Position numbers and translations under genes: made by a program. DNA of 64,000 nucleotides from NCBI RefSeq assembly GCF_029335315.1, contig NZ_JARJLT010000201.1, forward strand, positions 1 through 64,000. The letters are read 5' to 3'. Below, piece after piece: positions 43,395 through 52,014 of this stretch (its first letter is position 1; each line of letters starts with the position of its first letter). This DNA comes from Pseudomonas citronellolis. GTDB taxonomy: Bacteria; Pseudomonadota; Gammaproteobacteria; Pseudomonadales; Pseudomonadaceae. Below the pieces are notes generated by a model that was given only the letters and a program-made list of their open reading frames with translations, was not told where the DNA came from and searched no databases.

Positions 43395-44426
43395 ATGAGA
43401 ACGTTCAAGACGATTCCCGAGCGCGGCGACTTCGGTTTCCAGCAACTGGTCGGCCCACACAAGGTGACCGGCGCGGCGATGGCCGGCAGCCGTGGCTTTT
43501 TCGGTCTGCGCCTGAGCAAAAGCTCGCCATTCGGTTCGGTGCGCGACGAGGACGGCAACATCTATTCCTTCGTGCGCTCGCTGATGGCCCCGGGCGGTAC
43601 GCCCAACCCGACCAAGTTCTACTACCTGAACAACCATGTGGATGGCGTCAACCTGCGCATGGACCACGAGAAGATGGCCCGCCAGGCGCTGACGCCACTA
43701 CCGGTACAGACCCTGGAAGGCGACACGGTGCGCTGGACCAACCAGCCCGGCGAAGCGGGTAACGGCTGGGAAATCACCGCCAACAGCGAGCGCCTGACCT
43801 GGCGCGAAGATGGCCTGTTCCAGCTGGAAGGTCGCCTGCTTGGCCCGGGCCTGCAGTGGTATTTGCCCGGCGTGGAGTGGGGCACCTTCTACGTCTCGCA
43901 GCTGTGGGAGCTGTCCGGTGTCTGCGAGGGACGGCCGGTGAGGGGCGCGATGGCGCTCGACCAGTTCTACATGGCCGAGGGGGGCGCGATCCACTTCCAG
44001 AAGGATCTGGTGGTCAACAACAACAAGCACGTGATCTGGTGGTCGTTCGCCAACCTGTACGAGGACGGTAGCTGGGAGGCAGGCTCCTTCATGGTCGGCC
44101 ATGATCACCTGGGTTACGCGATCTTCAGCAACGACAAGGGCGAAGTGCGCGTGACCACCGATATCGAGGGGCAGACCAGACACAAGGACGGCAGCTACTT
44201 CCTGGAGTCGGCGCGGATCGTCATCGAAGGAGAGGAAGAGTGGGAATTCCTGCCCGACCCCAGGGGCGAGATGATCGACTTCGTTGGCGGCTTCCCCGTC
44301 ACCGCGCAACAGGAAGGGCGCTGGCAACGGGTCGGCGACACCCGCAAGCCGTCGCACTGGCTGGCCTGGGGCGAGTCGGATCGGCGCAACGGCTCGGCGC
44401 GCAACGTGCCGGGCTCCGATATCTGA
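43395..44426 (+). CDS. Hypothetical protein, possibly CrtC/AttH lipocalin-like
   Basis: 343 aa with many Trp and Gly in beta-strand-like repeats (VRWTNQPGEAGNGWEI, LQWYLPGVEWGTFYVSQLWE, HVIWWSFANLYEDGSWEAG). No signal peptide. The pattern recalls AttH/CrtC-type hydratase or lipid-carrier folds, but I would not assign a reaction. It sits between the P450 and SDR, so it may handle the hydroxylated product. AAGAGACG ahead of the ATG. Confidence 0.6.
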   Translation: MRTFKTIPERGDFGFQQLVGPHKVTGAAMAGSRGFFGLRLSKSSPFGSVRDEDGNIYSFVRSLMAPGGTPNPTKFYYLNNHVDGVNLRMDHEKMARQALTPLPVQTLEGDTVRWTNQPGEAGNGWEITANSERLTWREDGLFQLEGRLLGPGLQWYLPGVEWGTFYVSQLWELSGVCEGRPVRGAMALDQFYMAEGGAIHFQKDLVVNNNKHVIWWSFANLYEDGSWEAGSFMVGHDHLGYAIFSNDKGEVRVTTDIEGQTRHKDGSYFLESARIVIEGEEEWEFLPDPRGEMIDFVGGFPVTAQQEGRWQRVGDTRKPSHWLAWGESDRRNGSARNVPGSDI

Positions 44427-44497
44427 TCCGGCTTGAGCCGACGCCCGCGGTTCGTTGACCGCGGGCGCGAACCATTCCGGACAGGGGCGACCCGAGC

Positions 44498-44524
44498 AAG
44501 AACAATCCTGAACAAGAACAATAA
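44498..44524 (+). promoter_or_regulatory. Double Hfq/Crc-type CA motif
   Basis: AAGAACAA at 44498-44505 and AACAAGAACAATAA at 44511-44524, ending one base before the GGAA ribosome-binding site of the SDR. The most extended such run among the catabolic genes. Confidence 0.55.
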
Positions 44525-44535
44525 GGAACCAGGTG

Positions 44536-45324
44536 ATGAGATTCGACAAAAAGGTGGTATTGGTCACCGGCGCCGGACGTGGCATGGGCCGCGCAATCGC
44601 CCTGGCCTACGCCCGCGAAGGTGCCAGGGTCGTGGTGTCGGCACGTACGCCACGGCATGGCGAGGAAACCATTGCGCAGATCACCGCGCTGGGCGGTGAG
44701 GCCCATCTGGTCGGCGGCGATATCGCCGATCGTGCGGCAGTCGGGGCGATGGTCGACGGTGCCATCGAGGCTTTTGGGGCACTGGATATCCTGGTGCACT
44801 GCGCCGCCGATACGGCCTCTGGGCTGATCGCCGAGATGGCGGACGAGACCTTCGATCATCTGGTGCGCAGCAATATCCAGTCGCTGTTCTGGCTGGCCAA
44901 GGATGCCGCGCCCCACCTGTCCAGGGCCCAGGACAAGGGCCGGATGATTTTCATCTCCTCCGGCGAGGCCAATCGCAAATACACGCCGACGCTGATCCCC
45001 TACAGTTCCAGCAAGGCGTTCATGAATGCGTTCGCCCGTGGGTTGGCGGTGGAGTTCGGTGCGCTGAACATCCTGGTCAATGTGATCGAGCCGGGGCTGA
45101 TCGGCACCGACCATATGCTCGAAACCCTGGGGGAGGAACTGCCGCATCGCCTGGCCGAGCGCTTCCCCGTGCCACGCCTGGGACAGTCGGCCGATATTGC
45201 CGCCGCCTCACTATTCCTGACTTCCAGCGAGGCTTCCTATATCACCGGCACTTCGTTGCTGGTCGACGGTGGCGCCACCATGGTGGCGATGCCCAAGGTC
45301 GAAGAAATCCTCAAGGGGCATTGA
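44536..45324 (+). CDS. Short-chain dehydrogenase/reductase
   Basis: 262 aa from the ATG at 44536. Cofactor loop VTGAGRGMGRAIA (about 10-22), catalytic Ser in IFISSGEA and YSSSK intact. Residues SAR after strand 2 suggest NADP preference. Probably oxidises the alcohol made by the P450 or reduces a ketone. Fourth-last gene of the P450 operon. Confidence 0.9.
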   Translation: MRFDKKVVLVTGAGRGMGRAIALAYAREGARVVVSARTPRHGEETIAQITALGGEAHLVGGDIADRAAVGAMVDGAIEAFGALDILVHCAADTASGLIAEMADETFDHLVRSNIQSLFWLAKDAAPHLSRAQDKGRMIFISSGEANRKYTPTLIPYSSSKAFMNAFARGLAVEFGALNILVNVIEPGLIGTDHMLETLGEELPHRLAERFPVPRLGQSADIAAASLFLTSSEASYITGTSLLVDGGATMVAMPKVEEILKGH

Positions 45325-45376
45325 GCCCGATCCGTACGGCCCGACTGACACGGCGGTCCGAGATAGGAGTCCTCAT

Positions 45377-46651
45377 ATGTCCGATACATCCAGTTCGCCC
45401 CAGCGGGCGGCCATCGACCTCACCGAGTTCAAGCGCGGCTGGCGCATCCTGCTGCTTGGCCTCGTCGGTATCTGCACCAGTATCAGCGCGGGTCTGCTCT
45501 ACGGCTTCGGCACCCTGGTGATTCCCCTCGAACAGGCTTTTGGCTGGAGCCGGGGTGAACTGCAGGCGTCGATTACCTTCCTGTTCGCCGGCGTGGCGAT
45601 CTCTACCCAACTGGTCGGCCCGCTGTACCGCCGTTTCGGCCTGCGCCGGGTGGCGATCATGTCGATCGTGCTGCAGGTGATCGGCTATGCGGCGATCACC
45701 TGCATCGAGCATTCCATCGGCTGGTTGTACTTGGCGTTCTTCGCCATGCCGCTGGTTTGCGCGGGAACCATCGCCATTACCTGGACGCAACTGGTCAACC
45801 TGTGGTTCGTGCGCAACCGTGGCCTGGCCCTGGCGGTCATTCTTTGCGGTACCGGGCTGATGGCGGTGCTGCTGCCGCCACTGCTGGCCAGGCTGATCGC
45901 CCAGTTCGGCTGGCAGGCGGGTTTCTTCACCCTGGCCGCGCTGCCGCTGCTGTTCACCTTGCCGATGGCATTGCTGTGGATGCGCCTGCCGGGCGAACTG
46001 GAGCCGGCGTTGCCGGGGGGAAGCGAGACGGTAGCCCAGTTGGACGGTCTCAGCTTCAGCCAGGCGCTGCGCTCGCCGGTCTACTGGAGTTTCAACGTTG
46101 CCCTGATCCTCTCGGTGTGTCTGACCGTCGGCATGGTCACCAATATGGTGCCGATGTTGCAGGGCAAGGGGCTTTCCGCCCAAGTGGCGAGCCAGGTGTT
46201 CAGCAGTTTCGGCATTTCCATCATCGCCGGGCGCTTGCTGGTGGGGTATCTGCTGGATCGCTACTCGCCGATCCTGGTCGCGGTGATCAGTCTGGCACTG
46301 CCGGCCATAGGTTGTGCGATTTTCCTGTTCGGCGGCGTGCAAAGCATAGCGCTGCTGGTGCTCGCCACCCTGTGCATCGGCGTCAGCGCTGGAGCGGAGT
46401 TCGACCTGGCGGCGCTTCTCATGGCGCGTTATTTCGGCCTGCGCGAGTACGCGCGGATCTTCGGCCTGCACCTGGGGTTGATCACCATCGTCTCGGGGTT
46501 GATGCCGGTGTTCTTCGGCTACCTCTATGAGGCTTACGACGGTTATTTGGCAGTGCTGCTGTGCTGCCTGGCCTGTTCCATCATCGGCCCGTCGATCCTA
46601 CTCTGGCTACGGTCGGCAGCGGTGGTCACGGTCCAACAGCAGCACGCCTGA
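45377..46651 (+). CDS. MFS transporter (paralogue of the 56.6 kb carrier)
   Basis: 424 aa, twelve predicted helices with a central loop near residue 205. The N-terminus [19 protein letters not shown] is nearly the same as in the MFS gene at 57870, and the C-terminal GAEFDLAALLMARYFGLREY segment matches both it and the relic at 25.1 kb. Looks like the oxalate/monocarboxylate:H+ type. Likely imports the substrate or an acid intermediate. Confidence 0.88.
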   Translation: MSDTSSSPQRAAIDLTEFKRGWRILLLGLVGICTSISAGLLYGFGTLVIPLEQAFGWSRGELQASITFLFAGVAISTQLVGPLYRRFGLRRVAIMSIVLQVIGYAAITCIEHSIGWLYLAFFAMPLVCAGTIAITWTQLVNLWFVRNRGLALAVILCGTGLMAVLLPPLLARLIAQFGWQAGFFTLAALPLLFTLPMALLWMRLPGELEPALPGGSETVAQLDGLSFSQALRSPVYWSFNVALILSVCLTVGMVTNMVPMLQGKGLSAQVASQVFSSFGISIIAGRLLVGYLLDRYSPILVAVISLALPAIGCAIFLFGGVQSIALLVLATLCIGVSAGAEFDLAALLMARYFGLREYARIFGLHLGLITIVSGLMPVFFGYLYEAYDGYLAVLLCCLACSIIGPSILLWLRSAAVVTVQQQHA

Positions 46652-46716
46652 ACACTGAACAGGTGTGTGAAAAGTCCGGCGGGCCAGATCCGCCCATGGC
46701 AACCGAGGAGAAATCA

Positions 46717-47067
46717 ATGAGTGCGCAAGAAGCCATCGAGCATTTCCTGCATGGCCAGATCGAATGCTGGAACAACGGTGACAAGGAGGGGTTCTTCGAG
46801 CATTACCGGCGGATGTCGCCCGCCAGCCTGAGCATCGAGTACGTCGGCCGTGCCTTGCCGACCGATCCATGGCAGATCCTGGAAGGCATGTGGGAAAACC
46901 AGCAGCCGCGTTTTCGCATTGAGGTCAAGCAAACCATCATCAACGGCGAGGAAGCTGCCTGCCATCATCGCAACGCGTTGCGCGATGGCAGCGGCGGTAT
47001 CGAGACCATCGAGCTGTACCGTTTCCAGGACGGCAGGCTGTGGGTGCGTTACTTCATCAAGACGTGA
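46717..47067 (+). CDS. NTF2-like (SnoaL-type) protein
   Basis: 116 aa from the ATG at 46717 with GAGGAG ahead. Helix followed by a curved sheet pattern: EAIEHFLHGQIECWNNGDKE, then FRIEVKQTIINGEEAACHHR and IETIELYRFQDGRLWVRYF. The fold hosts steroid isomerases, polyketide cyclases and dehydratases. A ketosteroid-isomerase-like role is possible but the catalytic acid is not obvious. Last gene of the P450 operon. Confidence 0.75.
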   Translation: MSAQEAIEHFLHGQIECWNNGDKEGFFEHYRRMSPASLSIEYVGRALPTDPWQILEGMWENQQPRFRIEVKQTIINGEEAACHHRNALRDGSGGIETIELYRFQDGRLWVRYFIKT

Positions 47068-47076
47068 GGAGGCAAT

Positions 47077-47104
47077 ATGGGGCGCGACCTCGGTCGCGCC
47101 CCAT
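47077..47104. terminator. Bidirectional hairpin between convergent operons
   Basis: ATGGGGCGCGACC and GGTCGCGCCCCAT form a perfect 13-bp stem. It lies 10 bp past the NTF2-like gene and just past the end of the facing minus-strand operon. No strong T-run. Confidence 0.6.
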
Positions 47105-47120
47105 TCGCACTGGATGAGCG

Positions 47121-47360
47121 TCAGCGTTTCACCCGGGTTGTCCTGCGCGTGGCCAGCCAACCCTGGAACAGGATCAGAGGCAAGCGCAGGATCACGCCGA
47201 TACCGAGCAGGCGGGCGGCCTGCCAGCAGTCTTGTGGGTGGACCAGGATGGTAGTGGTCATGGCGCCCATCACCTTGCCCTTGATGACCAGTCGTTGCTC
47301 ATCGCGGGTGATGGACTTGATGTCCACCATCTCCACACCTTCCTTGCTGAACATCTTCAT
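47121..47360 (-). CDS. Small hypothetical protein ending the dioxygenase operon
   Basis: 79 aa, MKMFSKEGVEMVDIKSITRD..., an N-terminal soluble strand region (VIKGKVMGAMTTTILVHPQD) then a single hydrophobic helix (about residues 50-68) and a basic end. GGAG ahead. Last in the minus-strand Rieske operon, 26 bp after the oxidoreductase. Function unknown. Confidence 0.6.
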   Translation of the reverse strand: MKMFSKEGVEMVDIKSITRDEQRLVIKGKVMGAMTTTILVHPQDCWQAARLLGIGVILRLPLILFQGWLATRRTTRVKR

Positions 47361-47386
47361 GCCGCGCTCGCTCCTGCAAGGGGTGG

Positions 47387-48970
47387 TCAGGCACCGACCA
47401 GTTCGTCGAAATCCAGGCCGGACTCATCCAGCAGCACCCGTGCCACGTTGCGCCCGGAGGCGGCGGTGACACCGCCGCCGGGGTGGGTGCTGGCGCCAGC
47501 CAGGTACAGGCCGTCCACTGGCGACTTGTACTGGGCGTAGCCGGGGGCTGGGCGGTTACCGGCGATCTGCCAGGAGTAGGAGCCGAAGTGCAGAATATCG
47601 GCGCCGATCATGGCGTTGTTGTGGCGTTCGATGTCCAGCGGGGTCATCCACGAGAAGCCGAGGATGTTGTCGTCGTCCATGTTGGTGGTGAGCTTACGCA
47701 AGTCGTCGAGAAAAGCGTGGGCTACCTCTTCGCCGATCGCGTCCCAGCGCTGGGCGCCGCCCTTGAGGTGGTAGGGGCAGAAGGCATACATGTTGAGCAC
47801 GCGCTTGCCTTCCGGGGCGCGGGTCTTGTCGTAGGTGTCCTGGGTCACGTAGGCGATGAAGTCGCGGCGCGGGATGCCGTATTCCAGGTCGCGGAAGGCG
47901 CGGGAGAATTCCTCGGGGTCGGAATGCGAGCGCTCCACCCAGAAGAAGTCGTCCACCGCTGGGCCGACCTTGTAGCGCGGTGCCTCGCGCAGCGCAACAT
48001 GCATGTTGAACGGCTGGAAGCTGCTGTGCTTGAGGGTGCGGATGCGCTGCTCGAAGCCTTCGGGCAATTCGCAGCCGGGGACCATGGCGGGGAACACCTG
48101 TTTGGCGTGCAGGGTGGAGATCACGCCCTGGCGAGCGAGGATTTCCTCGCCGCTGTCGAGGATCACGCCGCTCGCCTTGCCGCCGTCGATCTTGAACTGT
48201 TTGATCGGCGCCTGGGTGCGTACCTCGCCGCCGTGGTGTTCCAGGCAGGCATGCAGGGCGTCGGCGAAGGCCCCGGAACCGCCGACCGGGATGCCCACGC
48301 CGTACCGGTGCATCAGCGGCAGGATGATGTAGAAGCCGAAACCGGTGCCGTTGTCGAACGGGTTCATCATCGCCTCGGAGGCGTAGCGGGCCAGGGCGAT
48401 CTTGACCTTGTCGTTCTCGAACCATTCGCTGATGTAGTCCCAGGCGCTCATAGCCTGGGTGCGCATCAGTTCCTGGCCGACCTGGCTCTGTTCCATCATC
48501 AGCGCCTGGTGCGACGCGCTCGGCGGCGTGTTGAACATGCCCATGACCAGCATGTCGAGGTTCTGGAACACCTGGTGGTTGAAGCGGCGGTAGGCATCGG
48601 CGTCGCGCTCGGAAAACTTGGCGATGGCTTGGCAGGTGCGCTCCAGGTCGGTGTAGAACTCCAGGGTGCTGCCGTCGTCGTAGAAGATCGCGGTCATCTT
48701 GTCGGGGTTGATGTACTTCAGGCCGAACTTCGCCTTCAGCTCCAGTTCGTCGTTGCGCAGCAGCGGGTTAGCCTGCAGCAGGGTATGCGCCACCGAGCAG
48801 ACGTCGTGCTTGAAGCCGGGAATGGTCAGCTCGCGGGTCATGACCCCGCCGCCGACCTTGTCGTTCTTCTCCACCACGCACACACTGCGCCCGGCCTTGG
48901 CCAGGTAGCAGGCGGCGACCAGGCCATTGTGGCCGCCGCCGGCGATGACGATGTCATAGATCTTGCTCAT
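47387..48970 (-). CDS. FAD-dependent oxidoreductase, phytoene-desaturase-like (second copy)
   Basis: 527 aa. IVIAGGGHNGLVAACYL and VEKNDKVGGGVMTRE form the FAD site, and LAGASTHPGGGVTAASGR closes it. Same family as the gene at 39517 but diverged and different in its middle, so likely a different substrate. Between the extradiol dioxygenase and a small protein in the Rieske operon. AAAAAGGA precedes the ATG. Confidence 0.87.
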   Translation of the reverse strand: MSKIYDIVIAGGGHNGLVAACYLAKAGRSVCVVEKNDKVGGGVMTRELTIPGFKHDVCSVAHTLLQANPLLRNDELELKAKFGLKYINPDKMTAIFYDDGSTLEFYTDLERTCQAIAKFSERDADAYRRFNHQVFQNLDMLVMGMFNTPPSASHQALMMEQSQVGQELMRTQAMSAWDYISEWFENDKVKIALARYASEAMMNPFDNGTGFGFYIILPLMHRYGVGIPVGGSGAFADALHACLEHHGGEVRTQAPIKQFKIDGGKASGVILDSGEEILARQGVISTLHAKQVFPAMVPGCELPEGFEQRIRTLKHSSFQPFNMHVALREAPRYKVGPAVDDFFWVERSHSDPEEFSRAFRDLEYGIPRRDFIAYVTQDTYDKTRAPEGKRVLNMYAFCPYHLKGGAQRWDAIGEEVAHAFLDDLRKLTTNMDDDNILGFSWMTPLDIERHNNAMIGADILHFGSYSWQIAGNRPAPGYAQYKSPVDGLYLAGASTHPGGGVTAASGRNVARVLLDESGLDFDELVGA

Positions 48971-49014
48971 CTTTTTGTCCTTTTTCTGTCGATGTTGGTG
49001 CTGGATTCGCGTGT

Positions 49015-49935
49015 TCAGTCGTCGGGGTAGCGTTCCACGGGCATGACGCTCGGGCCAAGGATCGGGCCGACCCGTTCATGGCCCCAGACGCTCAGGTGCT
49101 CGGGGTTTAGCTCGAAGCCGTCGTGGTGCCAGGGCTGCAGTTCGTGGATGCACTCCACGGCGAACCCGGACGGGCTGAAGTGGTAGAAGGAAACGTGCGG
49201 GTCCTGGCTGTGCTGGCCGAGGGTCATCTGCATCGGCAGCGCGCGCTGGCGCACGATGTCGTAGGTTTCGCCGAGGTCGCGCAGGCTTTTGACGAACAGG
49301 CCGATATGCTGCACGCCCTTCATGCCGGGCGCATGGCCGAAGGCGATGTCATGGCTGGTCTTGTCGTTCAGCTTGGCGCGGAAGAAGCCGGTGCGGCCCT
49401 TGCCGGCGCCGGCGCCGTACCAGTGGAAGCCCATCAGCTCGATGAAGAAGGCTTCCAGGTCCGGGCCGTAGTCCGGCGTCATCAGGACGATATGGCCGAC
49501 GCCGCGCTCGTCGGCGACGAAACCGCCGTGCGGGCGGCCGGGAACGAACGAGCGCGGCGTCCATTTCTGTCCGTAGAAGAGTTCGTGCTGGTAGCCCGCC
49601 GGGCAGCGGAAGCGAACCAGTTCGCGCACCCCGCGGATCTCGCGCAGAGCCGCGTCGCTGACTTCCAGGGCCACGCCGGCTGCGCGAAAGCGCGCCACGG
49701 CGGCGTCGAAGGCCTGCCGCCCGCGGGCCTCCCAGCCGATGTAGGCGATGCGGTCGGTGGGGCCGGGGTGAAAGGCGATGCGGTGCCGACGGTCGTCGCT
49801 GCGCAGGTACAGGGAGTCGGGGTCGCCCGCCGCGGCGTTGCCCAGGCCCAGGCCGAGCACCTGCGGTGCGTACTCGCGCCAGGCGTCCAGGTTCGGGCTT
49901 TCGAAGCCCAGGTAGCCAATGCCGATGATGTCCAT
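49015..49935 (-). CDS. Type I extradiol ring-cleavage dioxygenase (copy 1)
   Basis: 306-aa two-domain VOC dioxygenase of the BphC kind. Fe(II) ligands H148 (GVGHIVLMTP), H210 (GVQHVGLFV) and E261 (GFAVE) match BphC spacing, and H195 / Y251 neighbourhoods (KTSHDIAFG; FYHFSP) supply acid-base residues. It cleaves a catechol-like ring next to a hydroxyl. Much of the sequence, for example FHWYGAGAGKGRTGFFRAKL, is the same as in the copy at 61002. Confidence 0.92.
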   Translation of the reverse strand: MDIIGIGYLGFESPNLDAWREYAPQVLGLGLGNAAAGDPDSLYLRSDDRRHRIAFHPGPTDRIAYIGWEARGRQAFDAAVARFRAAGVALEVSDAALREIRGVRELVRFRCPAGYQHELFYGQKWTPRSFVPGRPHGGFVADERGVGHIVLMTPDYGPDLEAFFIELMGFHWYGAGAGKGRTGFFRAKLNDKTSHDIAFGHAPGMKGVQHIGLFVKSLRDLGETYDIVRQRALPMQMTLGQHSQDPHVSFYHFSPSGFAVECIHELQPWHHDGFELNPEHLSVWGHERVGPILGPSVMPVERYPDD

Positions 49936-50004
49936 GCTGGCCTCTTGTGATTGTCTTGAGCCGCCCCCTCCCGGCCTTTGCCCGGGAGGGGGCCATGGCC
50001 TTGC

Positions 50005-51312
50005 CTACAGCGCGGTCTGGGCGTCCGCCTGGGCGAACATCGCATTGATGTCGCCGGAGGTCACCGGCTTGCCTTTCTCACGCTTGGGCGCCGCACCGCC
50101 CATGCCCAGTGCGGGCTCGATATTGACGTGCGTGGCCTGGGCGCGCAGGGCGCCGACCGTGCAGTTGTCGCGGCCGAGCAGGGCGAACGGGTCGTAGGAG
50201 AACTCGCGCATGGCGTTGAGGTGGGTGACCTTGTGGATGGTCTCCTTGGGCAGCTTGCGCAGGCTTTCCCAGGCCACCTCCGGCGAATTCGGCCAGGTGC
50301 AGTCGGAGTGCGGGTAGTCGCATTCCCAGGTGACCATGTCCTCGCCCACGTCCGGCAGGTTGCGCAGGCCGAAATCGTCCTCGATGAAGCAGGTGATGAT
50401 GTGCTTGCGGAAGATGTCGCTGGGCTTCTTGCCGCCGAAGTCGGCGTTGGTCCAGGCGTGGTGGTGGCGGTGGGTGAAGTCGGCGCGTTCCAGCAGGTAG
50501 GGGATCCAGCCGATGCCGCCTTCGGAGAGGGCCATGCGCAGGTCGGGGAACTTCTTCCACATCGGCGCCCAGATCCAGTCGGCCGCCGAGTTGGCGATGG
50601 AGATCGGCATGGAGGTGATCCAGGCATCGATCGGCGACAGCTCGGAGGCGTGCTCGGCCTTGATGCCGGTGCCGATGTGGCAGCAGATCACCACCTTGTT
50701 GTCGGCGCAGGCTTTCCACAGCGGGTCCCAGTAGTCGCTGTGGATCGACGGGAAGCCGTGCAGCGCCGGGTTGTCGGACAGCGACAGGGCATGCACGCCG
50801 AGTCTGGCCAGGCGCGTGACCTCGGCGGCGGCGGCCTGCATGTCCCACCAGGGTACCAGCATCAGCGGGATGAAACGTCCCGGCGCGACGTTGCACCAGT
50901 CGTGCAGGTGCCAGTCGTTGTAGGCCTGGATCGCCGCCAGGGACACGGCGCGATCCTCATGTACCTGGAAGCGCTGGCCGGCGAAGCCGGGGAAGGTCGG
51001 GAAGCAGATCGAGCCAAGGATGCCGTTGGCGCTCATGTCGTCGACGCGGGCCTTTATGTCCCAGGTGCCGCGGCGCATGTGCTCGTAGCCCAGCGGCTCC
51101 ATGCCGTACTCTTCCTTGGGCCGGCCGACTACGGAATTGAGACCCATGTAGCCGGTGGCCTGGCCTTCGAATACCCAGACGTCGCGACCGCCGTGCTGCT
51201 CGACGCGCGGCTGGCGGCCCTTGAAGCGTGCCGGCATGTGGCGGTCGAAGGCGCCGGCCGGTTCGATGGCGTGGTCATCCACGCTGACGAGGATCATGTC
51301 TTCGAGTTGCAT
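50005..51312 (-). CDS. Amidohydrolase-family (ACMSD-like) protein
   Basis: 435-aa TIM-barrel metal enzyme. Ligand candidates are D/H in VSVDDHAIEP (residues 9-18), His in VICCHIGTG, and Asp in ECDYPHSDCTWP. Relatives of this branch decarboxylate or hydrolyse ring-cleavage products. It sits between the Rieske beta subunit and the extradiol dioxygenase, which supports a job on an aromatic or ring-opened acid. GAGAACGACA lies directly before the ATG. Confidence 0.85.
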   Translation of the reverse strand: MQLEDMILVSVDDHAIEPAGAFDRHMPARFKGRQPRVEQHGGRDVWVFEGQATGYMGLNSVVGRPKEEYGMEPLGYEHMRRGTWDIKARVDDMSANGILGSICFPTFPGFAGQRFQVHEDRAVSLAAIQAYNDWHLHDWCNVAPGRFIPLMLVPWWDMQAAAAEVTRLARLGVHALSLSDNPALHGFPSIHSDYWDPLWKACADNKVVICCHIGTGIKAEHASELSPIDAWITSMPISIANSAADWIWAPMWKKFPDLRMALSEGGIGWIPYLLERADFTHRHHHAWTNADFGGKKPSDIFRKHIITCFIEDDFGLRNLPDVGEDMVTWECDYPHSDCTWPNSPEVAWESLRKLPKETIHKVTHLNAMREFSYDPFALLGRDNCTVGALRAQATHVNIEPALGMGGAAPKREKGKPVTSGDINAMFAQADAQTAL

Positions 51313-51364
51313 TGTCGTTCTCCGTGGTTGGCCGCAGCAGCGGCCTTTACCCCTGTCGGGTCGA

Positions 51365-51940
51365 TCAAAGGAAAATGCCGAGGTTCGGGGTGCCGATCAC
51401 CGCCTGGTCCAGCAGGATTTCGCGCCGCGCCAGTTTCAGCTGGCCGTTCTCGCGGCGCAGGATGTCGTGGCGTTCGCAGGGGATCAGGTCGAAGTCGTCG
51501 AAGTCGAAGCGGCTGCGGGTCACCAGCAGGTAGCTCAGCACCTTGTATTCGTCGGCCTTGTCGGTGCCGAACACGCGGACGTTGCTGACCAGGCGCCGGG
51601 TGCGCGAGGGTGGGTCCTCACCCCAGGCGCTGCGGGTGTCGGTGATGCGCATGATGCGCACCATCAGCGAGCCATGGCTCTCGTGCAGGTGCTGGACGTT
51701 GCGCACCACGGTCTGCTGTTGCTGGCGATTGGGACGGGTGAGGCGCAGTGGGGCGTTGTACTCGATATCCAGGGTCAGGGTTTCGCTCCACTGCTTGAGT
51801 TGCAGGGTGTCCAGCAGCTCCGCCTCGTCGTAGAGGAAGTCGACGATTTCGCTGTGCAGCGGGCTGCCGCTGGCGATGCGCTTGCTGCGGTCGGTCGGCG
51901 GAAGGGGCGTGGGCGCGAGCAGGGTCTGTAAGTCGTTCAT
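51365..51940 (-). CDS. Ring-hydroxylating dioxygenase beta subunit
   Basis: 191 aa from the ATG at 51940 with GGAGA ahead. NTF2-like fold: HSEIVDFLYDEAELLDTLQLKQW at residues 28-50 matches the family, then paired strands ending LARREILLDQAVIG. Structural partner of the alpha subunit encoded 74 bp upstream. Confidence 0.92.
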   Translation of the reverse strand: MNDLQTLLAPTPLPPTDRSKRIASGSPLHSEIVDFLYDEAELLDTLQLKQWSETLTLDIEYNAPLRLTRPNRQQQQTVVRNVQHLHESHGSLMVRIMRITDTRSAWGEDPPSRTRRLVSNVRVFGTDKADEYKVLSYLLVTRSRFDFDDFDLIPCERHDILRRENGQLKLARREILLDQAVIGTPNLGIFL

Positions 51941-52014
51941 GGCGATCTCCGTGAGGCTGTGCGTGCCGTCGGCCGCGCTACGCAGCCGGGCAGGGTGTAC
52001 GAGGGGCAGGGTGG

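Noticed and set aside
44503-44525. TGAACA near 44509 as another regulon operator
   Set aside because: No TGTTCA partner at 13-bp spacing; the sequence fits the A-rich CA motif instead.
45311-46471. 386-aa minus-strand frame
   Set aside because: Antisense of the MFS gene; Gln/Arg/His-rich shadow.
47483-49030. 515-aa plus-strand frame
   Set aside because: Antisense of the FAD oxidoreductase; no domain recognisable.
49978-51588. 536-aa plus-strand frame
   Set aside because: Antisense shadow of the amidohydrolase and dioxygenase beta genes.
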